A stretch of DNA of 64,000 bases. It comes from Muricea muricata (Eukaryota > Cnidaria > Anthozoa > Malacalcyonacea > Plexauridae). Shown piece by piece: positions 30,601 to 39,329 of the stretch. Both the position numbers and the translations under genes were made by a program. The stretch covers positions 36,781,059-36,845,058 of the forward strand of contig OY979718.1 in NCBI GenBank assembly GCA_963855995.1, written 5' to 3'. Every line of letters begins with the position of its first letter. The stretch's first letter is position 1. The notes under the pieces were generated by a model, which searched no databases, was not told where the DNA came from, and saw only the letters and a list, made by a program, of their open reading frames with translations.

Positions 30601-33600
30601 TATCAGAATGCATGTGTTCGGATGGCAAATCTGCTGCACGTTGTTGAACGGCAGACTTGCTGCACGTTTTGAACGGCGGTTTTGAATGGTTGCTCCAAAA
30701 TACTTCTCAAGACTTGTTCTCCACAAGCTGGATGCAAGTTGTTTCAACAGCTTGAAGAAAGTTCGCAACTGTATCAGGTTGCAACAATTCTGATTTTCGC
30801 ACACTTGATACAATTTTTGACGTCAACAGACTTGCTTCAATTTGTTTTCAACATGTAGCAGGCCGATAAAATCGTGCGACAGGTCCAAGGACTATGGCGC
30901 TTTTGGTTACGTAGCCCTAAAACAACGACCATGCTTCGAAGGATCAATCTCAGTCTGTGACCTATCTTTGAAGGTCTTCCTCGGACTCGAGTTGAGCTTA
31001 GAGTCTAGCGCTTCCTTGGTTGATGCCTTTATTGCCCTATATACGCTGTACGGAAACAGTTATCTGTATGCCTGTATCATAACTGTAATACCTGAGTTGG
31101 ATAGACTCTTCTTTTCGATCCAGGCAACGATGCAGTTTGACTGGACGGCGTAGTTGGTCCAGCTATAAGCAACGAAAAAAATATGATTGACACAATGAAT
31201 CTACAGAAGCAGCAGTCTCGAGAATACAAGAATCGCCTTAACTCTCACAGGAAAAATTGCAAATGAAGTCCGGCTATCTATGTATATTTTTAGTAGAATT
31301 TTTTTAGTAAATAATAGTTTTCAAGCATTTTGATTGATTGATTGCCTGACCAGTAAATATGAGGCATTATTTACTAGTTGGCGTTTTTTTAAAAATGGCC
31401 GCTAATGAAATTCGTTTTGATGTTTTATACTTTTGCCTTTTGCCAAAGTTAACACATAGAGAAAAATTGCATTATTAATACAAACGTATGCATATAAATT
31501 ATGTTTATTACATATATGACATTGAGCACTGTTTTGTATTTCGCAAACCAATACCATATAAATATACAAATATATAAATACATATATATATATATATATA
31601 TATATAAATATCACGTATAATATTACTCTCGATTTCAGCTCGCTTTTGAAAAATCACTTCGAATGTTCGTTTGTAAGTTCGGAATATTCGTTGCAAAGTT
31701 CCAATGTTTGTTTTGAAGTTCGTTCCGAGTATTTACGATGATTGAACAGTGAGCAATTTCATTGGCTGACTTATTATGGCAGCCAATCAGGACTTGCAAA
31801 GCTGGCTCATCGTAAATTGTCGGAACGAACTTCAAAAAAAACATTGGAGCTTTGCAACGAACATTCCGAACTTAAAAACAAATATTCGAAGTGATTTTTC
31901 AAAAGCGAGCTGAAATCGAGAGTGATATTATGTAATTTTTTTTCTACAAAATAGCAACTTCATGTGTCTTAAAGTTGAATATCTCCAAAAGAGATATTCC
32001 ACATTAAGACACATGAAGTTGCTATTTTAACCTTTAAAGTGCTTACAGTAAGTCACGGCAGTGTCCAACAATAAATTGCAATGCAATCTGGGAAACATGC
32101 TGAGCTAAATTATCGATTAAAGGGAAATGGCAACAAAAGTTTTTATTGTCTCATTTGAGACTCTAAAAATAATGTATAGAAGTCTTTTACAAAATTTTTA
32201 TATCTGTTTTGCTTTGGGAGATATTGCCACATGAATAATCGAACTGTCCGCCATCTTGGATTAATTTTTAACCTCATTAACAATATTTTGGTGACGTCAC
32301 AACAGGGATAAGCCATTCAAAGCTTCTCCTAAATACTTGCCACCAACAAAATATTTGTGAAACCTTTTCAGTCCGTGCTGAAATCCGAAACACTTACCAT
32401 GTGTGTGGTCATTGTGTCGTAAGAAAAAAAAATTGCATGACCCCAGTTGTGACGTATCATGCATATCTACAAATATCCAAGATGACAACTAAAGATATCA
32501 AGTCAAAATATCTCACCAAATAAGGCAGATATAAAAATTGAGTAATAGACTTCTATATATAGTTTTGGAGTCTCTTTCAAATAAGACGATAAAAATTTTT
32601 ACTGTCATTTCCCTTTAATTTACGGAGACAACATTTTCTTTTCACTGGTACGTATCATTAAAAATAGGAACTTATATACGAAGAATTTATTTAATAGGGA
32701 TATGTAGGAAGCACATTATCATATCCTACCTTGACTAACAGAAGGGGACAGAGGAATTGGAGGCATCAATGGTTGACCAGTTGAGCCCATCATTTGACCA
32801 GTTGGAGTAGTTGAGGAAGGTCTTATTTGGGGAGGAGTCAAACTGGTAGGTGGCCCAGTCAAACTGGTTGGTGCTCCAGTCAAACTAGTTGGTGGTCCAG
32901 TAAAACGATTTGGTGGACCTGTCAAACTAGTTGGAGGTCTAGTCAAACTAGTTTGTAGTTCCGTCAAATTAGCTGTTGGTCTTGCCAAACTGCTTGGGGG
33001 ACCCGTTAAATTAGTCGGTGGTCTTGTCAAACTAGTCTGTGGTACTGTAAAACCAGTCAAGGGACTGGCCAAACCAGATTGATTAGCCATTGGAGTCTGC
33101 CATGGTGGTCTAACAGACGAAGCTGTTCCCGTCATTGGCGATCTTGATGTCGCACTAAAGTCTTGGGTACCTCTATTTGGTGGTTGCGTGGTTAGTGGTG
33201 CACGCAGGTTGACTGGTTGCATTAAATGTCCTGAAAGAGGATGCTGTCCACCAGTCATGTTCGGTGGCATACCACCACTTGGTGTTGATGGTGATGAATG
33301 AATACCAAAAGGCTGAGATGGTGGATACGTTGGACTAGATAAATGAGGACCAGTTGTTGGCGGTGGGGCTGAGCCTGGTCGAGAAGGTTGATTAACCATT
33401 GATGATAATGGGGGTGTTGAACTAGCAGATCTCGAATGTACTGAACTCATTAGCCTGGGCTGTTGGTTGGTCTGAAATGATGGTTGACCAGGTAAGCCAT
33501 TTGAAGGACCATTTGGAAACCCACCATAAGCTGGAGAATGCGTCCGCCCTGAAAAAAATATTGATCCTGATCATTTCAGTTATTAATAACGGCTCGTACT

Positions 33601-36600
33601 ACCCAGTGATATTTCAACATGTTTAAAAATATGATACAAGAAAAAACACACTCCGAAAAACAACATTGTGTAAACTCAAGATTCGAGCTTTTAAAAACAA
33701 GACAACAACTTGTTTTTAAAAGCTCGAATCTTGAGTTTACAAGATGTTGTTTTTCGGAGTGTGTTTTTTTCTTGTATTTTATTAAATTATCTGCTGCATT
33801 TAAAAAATATGGCATTCACAAGTGTGCCAGTGCTGGTGGATAAGGAAGCATTTTAATTTGTACAACATTACAGAATTAATAACAATAATAACAATAATAA
33901 GAACAACGAAAACTTTACTGCATTTTTTAGATTATACATACAGTTATAAATCTCACTAACTAATAGGTAATTTAATTATAACCGGCTACTTGAATCAGCT
34001 TAAAGGACTATATTCACAAAAAATATTAATAAGATAAAAGATCAGAGTTTTCCATTCTTTGTTTCTGCTACAAAATATATAATAAGCTGTTCGGATTGCG
34101 ATCGTGGTCATACGTTTTACACAGAAATCTTGCTCTTTTTGTCGAAACCCAGCTTATCAAACATAGATAGTAAGGATATACTGTCATTAGCAAAAACACC
34201 TAAACAACTCATAGATATATTGACAAAAATAACTGATTTATAATTCTTTCAGTTCCTTTACAAGATTGCAGTACTTAATTTTGTTTTTTGTGGTTACTGT
34301 TATTTTCCAGATTAGATTCGTGCCCAACAGTTAATTCAGCCACATACAAAGTGTTCTGCGAAGTCAAGAGGAGCAAGTCTGGTCGATATTCATCTCCAGT
34401 AATTATTGATGGACTCTTATAGCCAGGGAGATCAGCATAGACTTTTGCATCATTCACAGACAAGAGGGGTTTTGATAGAAAATTTAGGACAGAGCTGCCC
34501 TGCACGTTAGGAGTGGGTTTGAGTTTAGATGTAAGAAGGCTTTCGTGAGTCATTAATTCACTGGTTTGGAAGCTAGAGGAGAAAATTTCGAAATCGTCAA
34601 AGTTGCCAGAGTGACGGTAGAGTTTAAGTGAGAGAAAATACTAGTCATGACTGGACTGAATTATGGTCTTACTGTCATAGGAGAGACCAAGTGTTCTGAT
34701 ACTCGGGTGTGTAAATGGCGCGTTGTTTGACCCACATACGACACGGGACATCATCGACACTTAAATACGTATACAACACCAGAACTCATAAACTTAGGGT
34801 TTAATCATTAAAAGGAAAAAAAAGAAAAGATGCGTGTCGAGAAGCGAAAGACAACTCGCATGTTAAGACGTGGATAAGCAGCATTGCAAAATCGGGTGAT
34901 TTAATTGCGAATTTGTAGAGAGTGTGAGCAAGTGAAGGGAAGGCAGAAATAGACAGAAACTGTGTCAACAATGGGCTTAAGTTTGAAGATATTATTAAAG
35001 AAGGCGACGAACAAGATGACCGAGCATGTGAGAAGACAGCAATTTAAACAGCTTCCGGACAACTTCAAGTCGAGCGTGAAAGTTTTCATAGCTGGAGATG
35101 AGGTTAGATATTTGGTGTAGTGAGCAAGAAACTAAAGAGCTGGAGCTGAGGTTAATAACAATTTGGTGTAGTGAGCAAGAAACTAAAAAGCGTTTGTAGG
35201 CAAGGGGAATAAAGCTGTGGAAATTGGTGAAAAGACCAGTGAAAGTGCGTTTACGATAAGCAGAGGTGGAAAACTTATCATTTGAGCAACATATTTCAAC
35301 ATCGAGAAAAGAAATCTTTCCGCCTTTTTCCAGTTCGGATGTAAGTGATGTTAGGATGTTGGCGGTTAAGATACTGTAGTTAAGAAAAAGAGGTACATGG
35401 TTCAAGGATTTGAAAAGAAGATAACAGTTACCAACGGAACATCGATACAGACGAGGTTTGAAGACAGAACGGCAGTTGTGAAGCCACGATTTTTCATAGA
35501 AAGAGATGAAGATATTAGCAAAGAGAGGGCCAAGAGGGCTACCCATAGCCACGACATCAATTTGCTGGTAAATACGATTGTTGAAAGTAAAGTGACACTT
35601 TTTTACAGCAAGAGATAGATGTTTGGTGAACTGTGAGCGGTCAAAGCCTTCGAAATACACGCAATTGGCAAATATTTGATTATTTGAATTGTTTCATCAA
35701 CAGGAATGCTGGTGAACAATGAGGTAACATCAAAGCTGGCCATAACCACACCATCTGAATTGATGTCACTGTTCAAACGTTGTTGAACAAAAGAAAAAGA
35801 GCCCTTAATAACGAAAAGCCCTTAATAGCTGGTAAAGATTGGAGTGAGGAAGGGAATGAAGAGTCCAGCTATCTTATACGAATATTGATTAATAGAGGAT
35901 AGAATAGGTCTTAGAGGAATAGAAGATCTTTGAATTTTGGGAAATCCGCGTATACGCATTTCTTTTTTTATGAGATCTGTCAATGCTGTTCCGCTTCGTA
36001 TGTGGGTCAAACCACGCGCCATTTACACACCAGAGTATCAGAACACTTGGGAATCTCTCCTTTAACAGGAAGACCATCATACAATCCAGTCATGTCCAGC
36101 ATTTCCTCTCACTTAAACTCCACCGGTTACTCTGCCAACTTTGACGACTTCCAAATTCTCTCCTTTAGCTCTGACACTTACTTGAAATAATGATTCACGA
36201 AAGCCTTCTTACATCTAAGCTCAAACACTCTCCTGACGTGCAGGGCAGCTTGATTCCGCTCATAATTTTGCTGTTTTGTGTTTATCCTTAATCATCCTTA
36301 AGACCTTGAAAGTTGTAACATTACACCATGTAAATAACTAACTTATATATTCATGGTCTCATGTAGTTCTGTAATATTAGTCTTAACATGTCTTAAATTG
36401 AAGATGAAACGTTACAAATAAATTTTAAATTCTTACTGGCAATGCTTAAATGCCTTTATTAACACTTCTAACTAGATCTCAAACTCGTCTATTTATCTAT
36501 CTAAATATCGGCGCAAAAACTTGTAAACACGATTGTAATCACTACAACAGCACAGTAAGTGTAGTGACCACTCAGTAGTGCAAGGTGCGACCCTATTTTT

Positions 36601-39329
36601 ATGCAGTTTACTGGCTCTGAGACCAATCAGTTTACTAATCTTAATAAACGTCAATTGAGTGGTCCTATATACTGACCATTCCATGCACTATGGTAAAGAT
36701 TATCATTGTAAAGAAAAAAAATTAACATCAAACATTTATCAATCCAGGGAGGTGACTGCTTCTGTCTAGGGCACTTTATGAGTGTCGAACCGATAACAAG
36801 TAGTACAAAAATGAGTATAATATTCACGCATTTTTGTCTACTACCGTTTTTGGAAGAAGACCAAGTTTTTTTAGGAGATAGAATTCCCTTTAGGTCTGCA
36901 TTTTTGTATGAGTAGCCCTTGATTTAACAATGAGAATAGTAAATGTGTTAAATGCACATATTTATATAGTTAAGAACATATGAAACATTAAAATTAATAA
37001 ACTATCACAGCAGTTGGCTAATGCATCTCCTTATCTTTTTCTTCCCTTACCCTAAACTTGCACATGCAATACAAATACTAATAAATACAGTTCCTAACAT
37101 TGTCAATATTGTTAGTGCAGTCAAAAGAACACAAAAAACATACTCGGATCTTTCACTGCCCAAAACAATATAGGTGGAATTCAACCAAAGGTCGTTTTGA
37201 GTGAAGGTCCTAATATATGAAGGCTTTTGAATTCTGTTTTATCATATCTGGTAGTGAAAAATCTTATGCTTTTGCATGCTTCTGATTCACTAGGTTTACT
37301 TGCATCACTTGGGAACATGCAAATTTTGAAGTGATATCTCAAACTAACATAAATTGCAAATGTCAGCAGTGCACTTAAAGCCAAGTCTCCAATTGATCTC
37401 AACTGTCATAGAAAAATCATTCTTAACAATGTGATCTAGTATTCTCTTTGTCAGCTGTATGCAAATTATTCATATTAATTAAAGATTGGTGTACATATGT
37501 ACTCTATCATATCAGTAAATTTGATATATTCATGACGCTTACAACTACATAAAAACTAGGCTGAAAAGTACAGAAAACCATGGGATTCTTCACTACTTAG
37601 TTTAAATGAGGAAAGGTCCTTTGCCAGGAAGTTCAGAGAGGTGAGAAGGAAAGCATGCAAGCCATGCACTTATGCAAGTGAAGTCTTCAAGTACCAAATC
37701 TGTATAAAAACTGGCTAAATTGCATACGAGTTCCACCAAACTTTGCCAAGAGAACTTTCTATCATTCATGATTAATTTGACTCTACCCCCCCCCCTGCAC
37801 ATGGGGTAGCCAGTGGCATAGTCAGCCAGACAATTTAGTCCCACCATGCAAATTTCAAGTTATCAGCATTATTCACATCTTTAGAAATTGATTGTTTTCG
37901 CAGTCAATGAACGTGAAAATATTTGCATAGCGGGACTAAATCATCGGGCTGGCTACTACTAATAGCCAATCAGACATTTAAAGACATTCTTAAAATATAA
38001 CTTAGTTTGGTACATACAATAATTTGAGATATCATAGGACAAAATGTGCTATTATCTAAACTCAATATGAAATGCTATGAGTGTCCATCACTCTCCCACT
38101 ATTTCAATTTGGTGTGGTTCAAATTAGACTTCCACCCTAACAATACCTTAATCTATGTCTAATCTATAACACTACCAATCAGATGTGCTGGACCTATTAC
38201 CTGACTGACCAATCAGGTTCTCTTAAAAATTAATAGTACCAGTGGTAGCCTGAGTATCAGGCTCTATTTTATTAAATAGAGCTTGAGATAAACCTTAGTC
38301 TGATTACTTTCTCATGCTACAGTAGTTGGAAATGGTAGCAGAAGTCAAATCATCAAATCAGAACATTTCTATTGGCAACAGAAGCCAAATGGGCAGACTT
38401 GAAAAAAGTTTAAAGGCCAACCTAATTAAAATACAGACTATGGTATAATGTGACAGTAACAGTATTTAAGGTAATGTACATTGTATACTACACTTACTAT
38501 ACATTGTTGCCCTTGACTTTATATCAAATCTCAATTTTGATTGGCTTAGTTGCATTATATTATCATGTAATCATTATCATGTTTCATTAAATTACACTTG
38601 AAATTAAATTTCATGGAAATGAGATTCTATTTAATTGATTACATGACAATTACATCCTATTCAATCATGTAAACAGCTAAACTAAAGTTTAAGTATTAAA
38701 TTTAATATTTATCGTTTTAACAAATTCATCAAACAAATAAATAGCTTCGTTATATCTATTAAATTCCTCATACGTGTCATCGTGGTAAATATTCTACTCA
38801 AGTACTATTGAACACGTATAAAGCTTACAAACTTGCGTTTTTTTCTTTTTTAAACTGTTTAGATGTCGTATGGACATTAAATGACGATTAGAATACGGAA
38901 TAAACAATCCTCGTTGAAAAAGGAAATCATTAAAGTAAGAAAATACAAAATGTACGCAAGCAATCCGAACTTTACCCTGCCCACACACATGCAATATTTT
39001 TTCCATCTCATCATAGACCACAGATTTTTTATGCAATCTGTATTTGTTGTCATTACGATGCTCGAGAATTTATATTGTACGAAACTCTCCAACAAAATTA
39101 CAAATAGCCTCGAAAATGCTTTAATATCAAGCTGGTTACATACGCTACCTTGCGGTGGACCTTTTGTGTTCGTAGGAGGTGGAGTATTGCTTTGATTCGC
39201 AGGAGAACTTTGCCCCGTACCAGTCTGATTTTGTTCCTGAAGTATAGGAGAGTCGCGACGTTTACCTTGCATCGTATCGTACGTTTGAGGCGGTGACAAA
39301 TTCTGCGATGGGAATCCAGCCCTCGACAT
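641..39329 (-). CDS. SEC24: SEC24A/B-type COPII cargo-adaptor subunit, 23 coding exons, 3' end missing
   Basis: Sec24 pairs with Sec23 in the inner COPII coat at ER exit sites and binds cargo sorting signals. Exons (minus strand, in order): 39329-39149, 33548-32730, 31162-31092, 30205-30071, 27194-27105, 27026-26940, 26354-26326, 23805-23703, 17825-17699, 17219-17110, 16202-16136, 15092-14974, 14517-14472, 12651-12596, 12497-12396, 10922-10818, 10412-10289, 9304-9205, 9101-9043, 3976-3803, 1882-1772, 1184-1141, 769-641. Every junction is AG/GT and all phases join into 996 codons. Residues 1 to about 480 are Pro/Ser/Thr/Gln-rich and disordered; then come PVNLL, a CxxC...CxxC zinc finger ([14 protein letters not shown]), a vWA-like trunk ([25 protein letters not shown]), a beta-sandwich ([28 protein letters not shown]-like) and part of the helical domain ([14 protein letters not shown]). 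The match is to SEC24A/B rather than C/D, judged by remembered family motifs. The remaining helical and gelsolin-like parts lie off the left edge. The start is the first ATG of the frame, at 39329. Confidence 0.95.
921..1036. repeat. Short foldback
   Basis: Arms of about 40 bp (AAATAAAGTCATCTTGTAAT and its complement ATTACAAGATGACTTTATTT) flank a 30-bp loop. It lies between two SEC24 exons. Confidence 0.65.
1991..2180. mobile_element. MITE family 1, copy 1
   Basis: The inverted ends are close to CCGAACGTTGCAATCTAATA and its complement. The centre has GAATTGTAATTTCATGC followed by AAAATGAACCCTGACC. It shares both ends and centre with the element at 8587-8779. Confidence 0.6.
2293..2502 (+). 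mobile_element. C-terminal fragment of a non-LTR retrotransposon ORF2
   Basis: The frame reads [20 protein letters not shown] and ends at TAA (2500-2502). This is the kind of sequence found at the end of LINE reverse transcriptases of the CR1/L2/RTE groups. There is no RT core upstream, so it is a 5'-truncated relic within a SEC24 intron. Confidence 0.5.
3607..3796. mobile_element. Palindromic MITE beside a SEC24 splice donor
   Basis: The left arm AATAGAGAGTTTAAGTTCGA and about 15 further bases are repeated inverted at the right end. The right edge is four bases from the donor GT of the SEC24 exon ending at 3803. No coding potential. Confidence 0.75.
3977..6006. other. SEC24 intron before the nested GPCR
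   Basis: No gene recognised. It contains a C homopolymer near 5786 and otherwise AT-rich unique-looking sequence. Confidence 0.5.
6007..7004 (-). pseudogene. Class A (rhodopsin-like) GPCR, one frameshift; nested in a SEC24 intron
   Basis: An intronless seven-helix receptor on the same strand as its host gene. The first frame starts at an ATG at 7004 and covers an N-glycosylation site (NGT) and TM1 to TM4, with TM2 [11 protein letters not shown] and a TM3 end [14 protein letters not shown] (DRY box intact). At the end of TM4 the frame shifts at a run of four G (6569-6572, plus strand). The other frame continues with ECL2, TM5, TM6 (FCWLP) and TM7 ([18 protein letters not shown], the NPxxY box), to a stop at 6007. 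One base missing from the C-run would explain it. Ligand class is not clear: amine- or adenosine-like receptors have similar motifs. It may be a recent pseudogene or a sequencing error in an intact gene. Confidence 0.85.
7005..9042. other. SEC24 intron after the nested GPCR
   Basis: No coding content recognised apart from the MITE at 8587. It includes the likely 5' flank of the GPCR gene, where no promoter motif could be named. Confidence 0.5.
8587..8779. mobile_element. MITE family 1, copy 2
   Basis: It starts CCGATCCGAACGTTGTATTC and ends with the inverted complement TACAACGTTCGGATCGG. The interior has GAATTGTCATTTCATGCACA and a short CCCTAA-like stretch that belongs to the element. It is the better preserved of the two copies. 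Confidence 0.7.
9043..9304 (-). CDS. SEC24: SEC24 exons 18 and 19 with a 103-bp intron
   Basis: Two short exons, 9304-9205 and 9101-9043, encode the end of the trunk and the start of the beta-sandwich ([26 protein letters not shown]). They are separated by one of the shortest introns of this gene, while most of the others run from about 80 bp to several kb. Phases are 1 to 2 to 1 and join neighbouring exons without a stop. Confidence 0.9.
9305..16135. other. SEC24 intron sequence between the middle exons
   Basis: Between the listed exons I see only the tRNA-like foldback at 12766 and a few GA- or G-rich runs (11890, 15224). The open frame at 13258-13530 could not be tied to any family. Confidence 0.5.
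12766..13150. mobile_element. Foldback enclosing a tRNA-like sequence
   Basis: The outer arms share GTAGACGGT and TTTGCTGGTCG in inverted order (12770-12826 and 13095-13150). Between them, 12925-12975 has GGTTCGAATGCCGGC, a B-box/T-arm-like stretch preceded by TACGCTCGTTAAACAGGCGG, as in tRNA-derived SINEs. No clean cloverleaf can be drawn, so it is not called a tRNA. Confidence 0.4.
16306..16500 (+). repeat. Dispersed repeat, copy 1
   Basis: ACGAAATTTTGTGCAACATT and, 120 bases on, GATATGCAAATAACACACCA match in order with 24385-24550. The unit has no clear ends. Confidence 0.55.
16526..16955. mobile_element. Tc1/mariner-type MITE with ~90-bp inverted repeats
   Basis: It begins TACAGGGCGAGTAAAA and ends TTTTACTCACCCTGTA, flanked by TA. 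The arms stay complementary for about 90 bp, through AGTTTTTTTT, GATGCTCTTTCAAATT and the TATACAGAGAACAG stretch. A second palindromic segment built on GACATAAGCATAAGC lies in the centre (about 16690-16850) and may be a nested insertion. Confidence 0.7.
17699..17825 (-). CDS. SEC24: SEC24 zinc-finger exon
   Basis: This exon encodes the four-cysteine zinc ribbon of SEC24: CRSC, then about 18 residues, then CNMC, with the conserved YINPF between them. It begins in phase 0 and ends in phase 1 (GTTAGT donor). All four metal ligands are present, so the fold that packs against Sec23 should be intact. A foldback element begins about 100 bp away on the 5' side of the exon. Confidence 0.93.
17930..18292. 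mobile_element. Foldback with repeated internal arms
   Basis: The ends are inverted around AAAAAAGCGTAA and CGTGATGATTCGTCATGG. The motif CTGTTTAGGGCACTGGCTAG with GAACATGGCG appears three times (once inverted), separated by stretches with CCGGAAATATTAAAA in both orientations. It lies about 100 bp from the SEC24 zinc-finger exon. Confidence 0.7.
18453..18545 (+). mobile_element. tRNA-derived SINE-like fragment
   Basis: An A-box-like stretch (CAGTTGGCACAGCATTAGG) is followed about 33 bp later by a B-box-like GCAGGTTCGATTC. The spacing fits a tRNA-derived SINE head. No cloverleaf with a normal anticodon arm was confirmed. Confidence 0.35.
19873..20772 (+). CDS. Class A GPCR, intronless, nested antisense in a SEC24 intron
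   Basis: A 299-residue uninterrupted receptor with seven hydrophobic segments. A short N-terminal tail has two NxT/S glycosylation sites (NYTGET and NITANA). TM1 is [12 protein letters not shown] (the conserved Asn), TM2 ISLSVSDLL (the conserved Asp), the TM3 end is [14 protein letters not shown] (DRF in place of DRY), TM4 has a Trp-rich LWLATIW, and TM7 is [18 protein letters not shown] (NPxxY intact). TM6 lacks the usual CWxP and has VCTVPP instead. I see no Cys at the start of TM3, so the common ECL2 disulfide may be absent. The C-tail is very short. A second ATG (MEFTYIHV) 26 codons downstream is a possible start. The ligand is unknown. Confidence 0.88.
   Translation: MCKHLFLVFITIDYNYTGETNITANAGMEFTYIHVPYHIICIFGTVSNVLLLVVFIKDPLKCFRNSGTYLVISLSVSDLLTNVFGSFPHITSRTGFYLFLLTYWFGSVSLASLSSVSIDRFIIVTYPIKYRTLVKGKAMVLWLATIWIVTCAIPLCMFFSDSHEASTKSALHIFNVTVAIITAVIYASTYHKLKEQSRNIALTNSNESRAQTIRILKERRFLNTIIILACIAFVCTVPPLIISAIYIFLDLERSKIHDRIFVSVLQINFAVNPLIYIIRLPNYRKTFYLIYCRKRTSSS
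21245..22610. mobile_element. Long inverted-repeat element of about 1.4 kb
   Basis: The left arm near 21455-21530 (ATCCTAGGAAACAGGAATTT then ATTGTTATTGGTCAC) is inverted at 22436-22500. Weaker similarity extends outward to about 21245 and 22610. The interior has no convincing coding frame. Confidence 0.6.
22732..23046. mobile_element. G/C-rich MITE-like element
   Basis: The left end GGCCGTAAGAACCACGGGGG and the inverted right end CTACGGCC enclose runs such as GGGGGGCTCGAGCCCCCC and CCCCGGACCCCCC. The composition contrasts sharply with the AT-rich surroundings. Confidence 0.55.
24385..24550 (+). repeat. Dispersed repeat, copy 2
   Basis: ACGAAATTTTGTCCAACATT and GATATGCAAATAACACAACC correspond to the segment at 16306-16500, diverged with small indels. 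Confidence 0.55.
24890..25060. repeat. Degenerate TTGTTACAA-type low-complexity repeat
   Basis: Variants of CTTGTTGCAAGGTTGTTCC and ACAACCTTG recur in both orientations. A related pattern is at 30540-30840 (GACTTGCTGCACGTT, AACAGCTTGAAG). Confidence 0.5.
25145..25585. mobile_element. Foldback element of about 440 bp
   Basis: Arms of about 150-190 bp match inverted. Landmarks are TTATTAAAGTGCATATGACA with CGAAAT at the outside, ACATGATG in the middle, and CCGTGAGGCAAAAA with TTTGCACCAAAATGAC towards the centre. Confidence 0.7.
27331..28091. repeat. Tandem array, four copies of a ~190-bp unit
   Basis: The landmark CGTCTA recurs at 27336, 27525, 27715 and 27905. Copies two to four are almost identical and the first is more diverged. 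Each unit contains AATCACAATAGG and AAAATGGATTTCTATTCTG. It lies in the intron upstream of the SEC24 exon at 27105-27194. Confidence 0.93.
28685..28850. mobile_element. Foldback family 2, partial copy
   Basis: Only the terminal palindrome is present (AACAATTATTGAATGGGGTT to CGAATTCAATAATTG, with ACACAAACCGAGGCC between). It is more diverged than the two full copies. Confidence 0.6.
29313..29372. repeat. Hairpin GCGTGCAATAATAC
   Basis: GCGTGCAATAATACTTTGTT is inverted 20 bases later as AACAAGGTATTATTGCACGC. One arm with the preceding GGCTTGGGTTCGACA is present again at 57380-57410, so this is part of a dispersed repeat. Confidence 0.6.
29488..29940 (+). mobile_element. Foldback family 2, copy 1
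   Basis: Starts TTATTGAAAATATTTTAGGA, includes a paired ATATACGACATTATGACT-type repeat, and ends in a palindrome with AATTATTGAATTCGG, GGCCTCGGTTTGTGTTATCT and ATTCAATAATTGTTT. The same order, inverted, is found at 40321-40747. Confidence 0.75.
31575..31612. repeat. AT dinucleotide microsatellite
   Basis: About 13 uninterrupted TA units lie directly beside the MITE at 31618. Confidence 0.9.
31618..31930. mobile_element. MITE with ~120-bp inverted repeats
   Basis: The outer arms TATTACTCTCGATTTCAGCT and its complement continue through AAAATCACTTCGAA, GTTCGGAAT and GAAGTTCGTTCC. A similar but diverged pattern is found at 62640-62870. Confidence 0.75.
31948..32029. repeat. Near-perfect hairpin
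   Basis: Arms of about 38 bp (AAAATAGCAACTTCATGTGT with CTTAA onward) face each other across a five-base loop. Very few mismatches. Confidence 0.85.
32117..32618. mobile_element. TTAA-flanked MITE
   Basis: It begins TTAAAGGGAAATGGCA and ends TGTCATTTCCCTTTAA. The inverted arms extend at least 60 bp (TTTGAGACTC, AGAAGTCT). TTAA at both ends fits piggyBac-type insertion, though TTAA is also part of the inverted repeat. Confidence 0.65.
32827..33036 (-). repeat. Ten in-frame 21-bp repeats in SEC24 exon 2
   Basis: Seventy residues of the Pro-rich SEC24 N-terminal region are ten tandem copies of a seven-residue unit close to TSLTGPP. Examples are [21 protein letters not shown] and TSLTGAP. At DNA level each unit is 21 bp, so the array is a coding minisatellite that can change length without breaking the frame. 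It is Thr/Ser/Pro-rich and probably disordered. Confidence 0.9.
33634..33778. repeat. Near-perfect hairpin, ~65-bp arms
   Basis: ATACAAGAAAAAACACACTC through TTTTAAAAACAAG is repeated inverted after a seven-base loop, with only one to three differences. Both strands are open as short frames purely because of this symmetry. It is about 85 bp from SEC24 exon 2. Confidence 0.9.
34275..36290. mobile_element. Decayed Penelope-like element with RT and two opposed GIY-YIG segments
   Basis: On the minus strand, from about 35990 down to 34995, a reverse transcriptase is readable: [79 protein letters not shown]. The usual YVDD-type catalytic block reads YRCSVGN, so the enzyme is dead. A GIY-YIG endonuclease end follows on the same strand at about 34760-34500 ([18 protein letters not shown]). 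A second copy of that GIY-YIG segment lies on the plus strand at 35970-36190, joined back to back with the start of the RT. Frames are broken in several places. It sits in SEC24 intron 1. Confidence 0.85.
36291..39148. other. SEC24 intron 1, proximal part
   Basis: Nothing recognised beyond AT-rich sequence and a C-run near 37790. No exon candidates with good splice sites were found. Confidence 0.5.

Larger units (their letters stand above)
28092..32729. other. SEC24 introns dense in foldbacks
   Basis: Besides two small SEC24 exons (30071-30205, 31092-31162), this span holds mostly inverted-repeat elements and an AT microsatellite, all listed separately. Confidence 0.55.

Noticed and set aside
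33619-33843. Overlapping open frames on both strands at the hairpin
   Set aside because: They mirror each other because of the inverted repeat and show no protein-like features.
35930-36190. Plus-strand GIY-YIG frame as a host gene
   Set aside because: It matches the Penelope-like element beside it and is broken at both ends.
38794-39148. Continuation of SEC24 exon 1 frame into the intron
   Set aside because: A good donor at 39149/39148 joins in phase to exon 2, and the continued frame loses the Pro/Ser-rich character.
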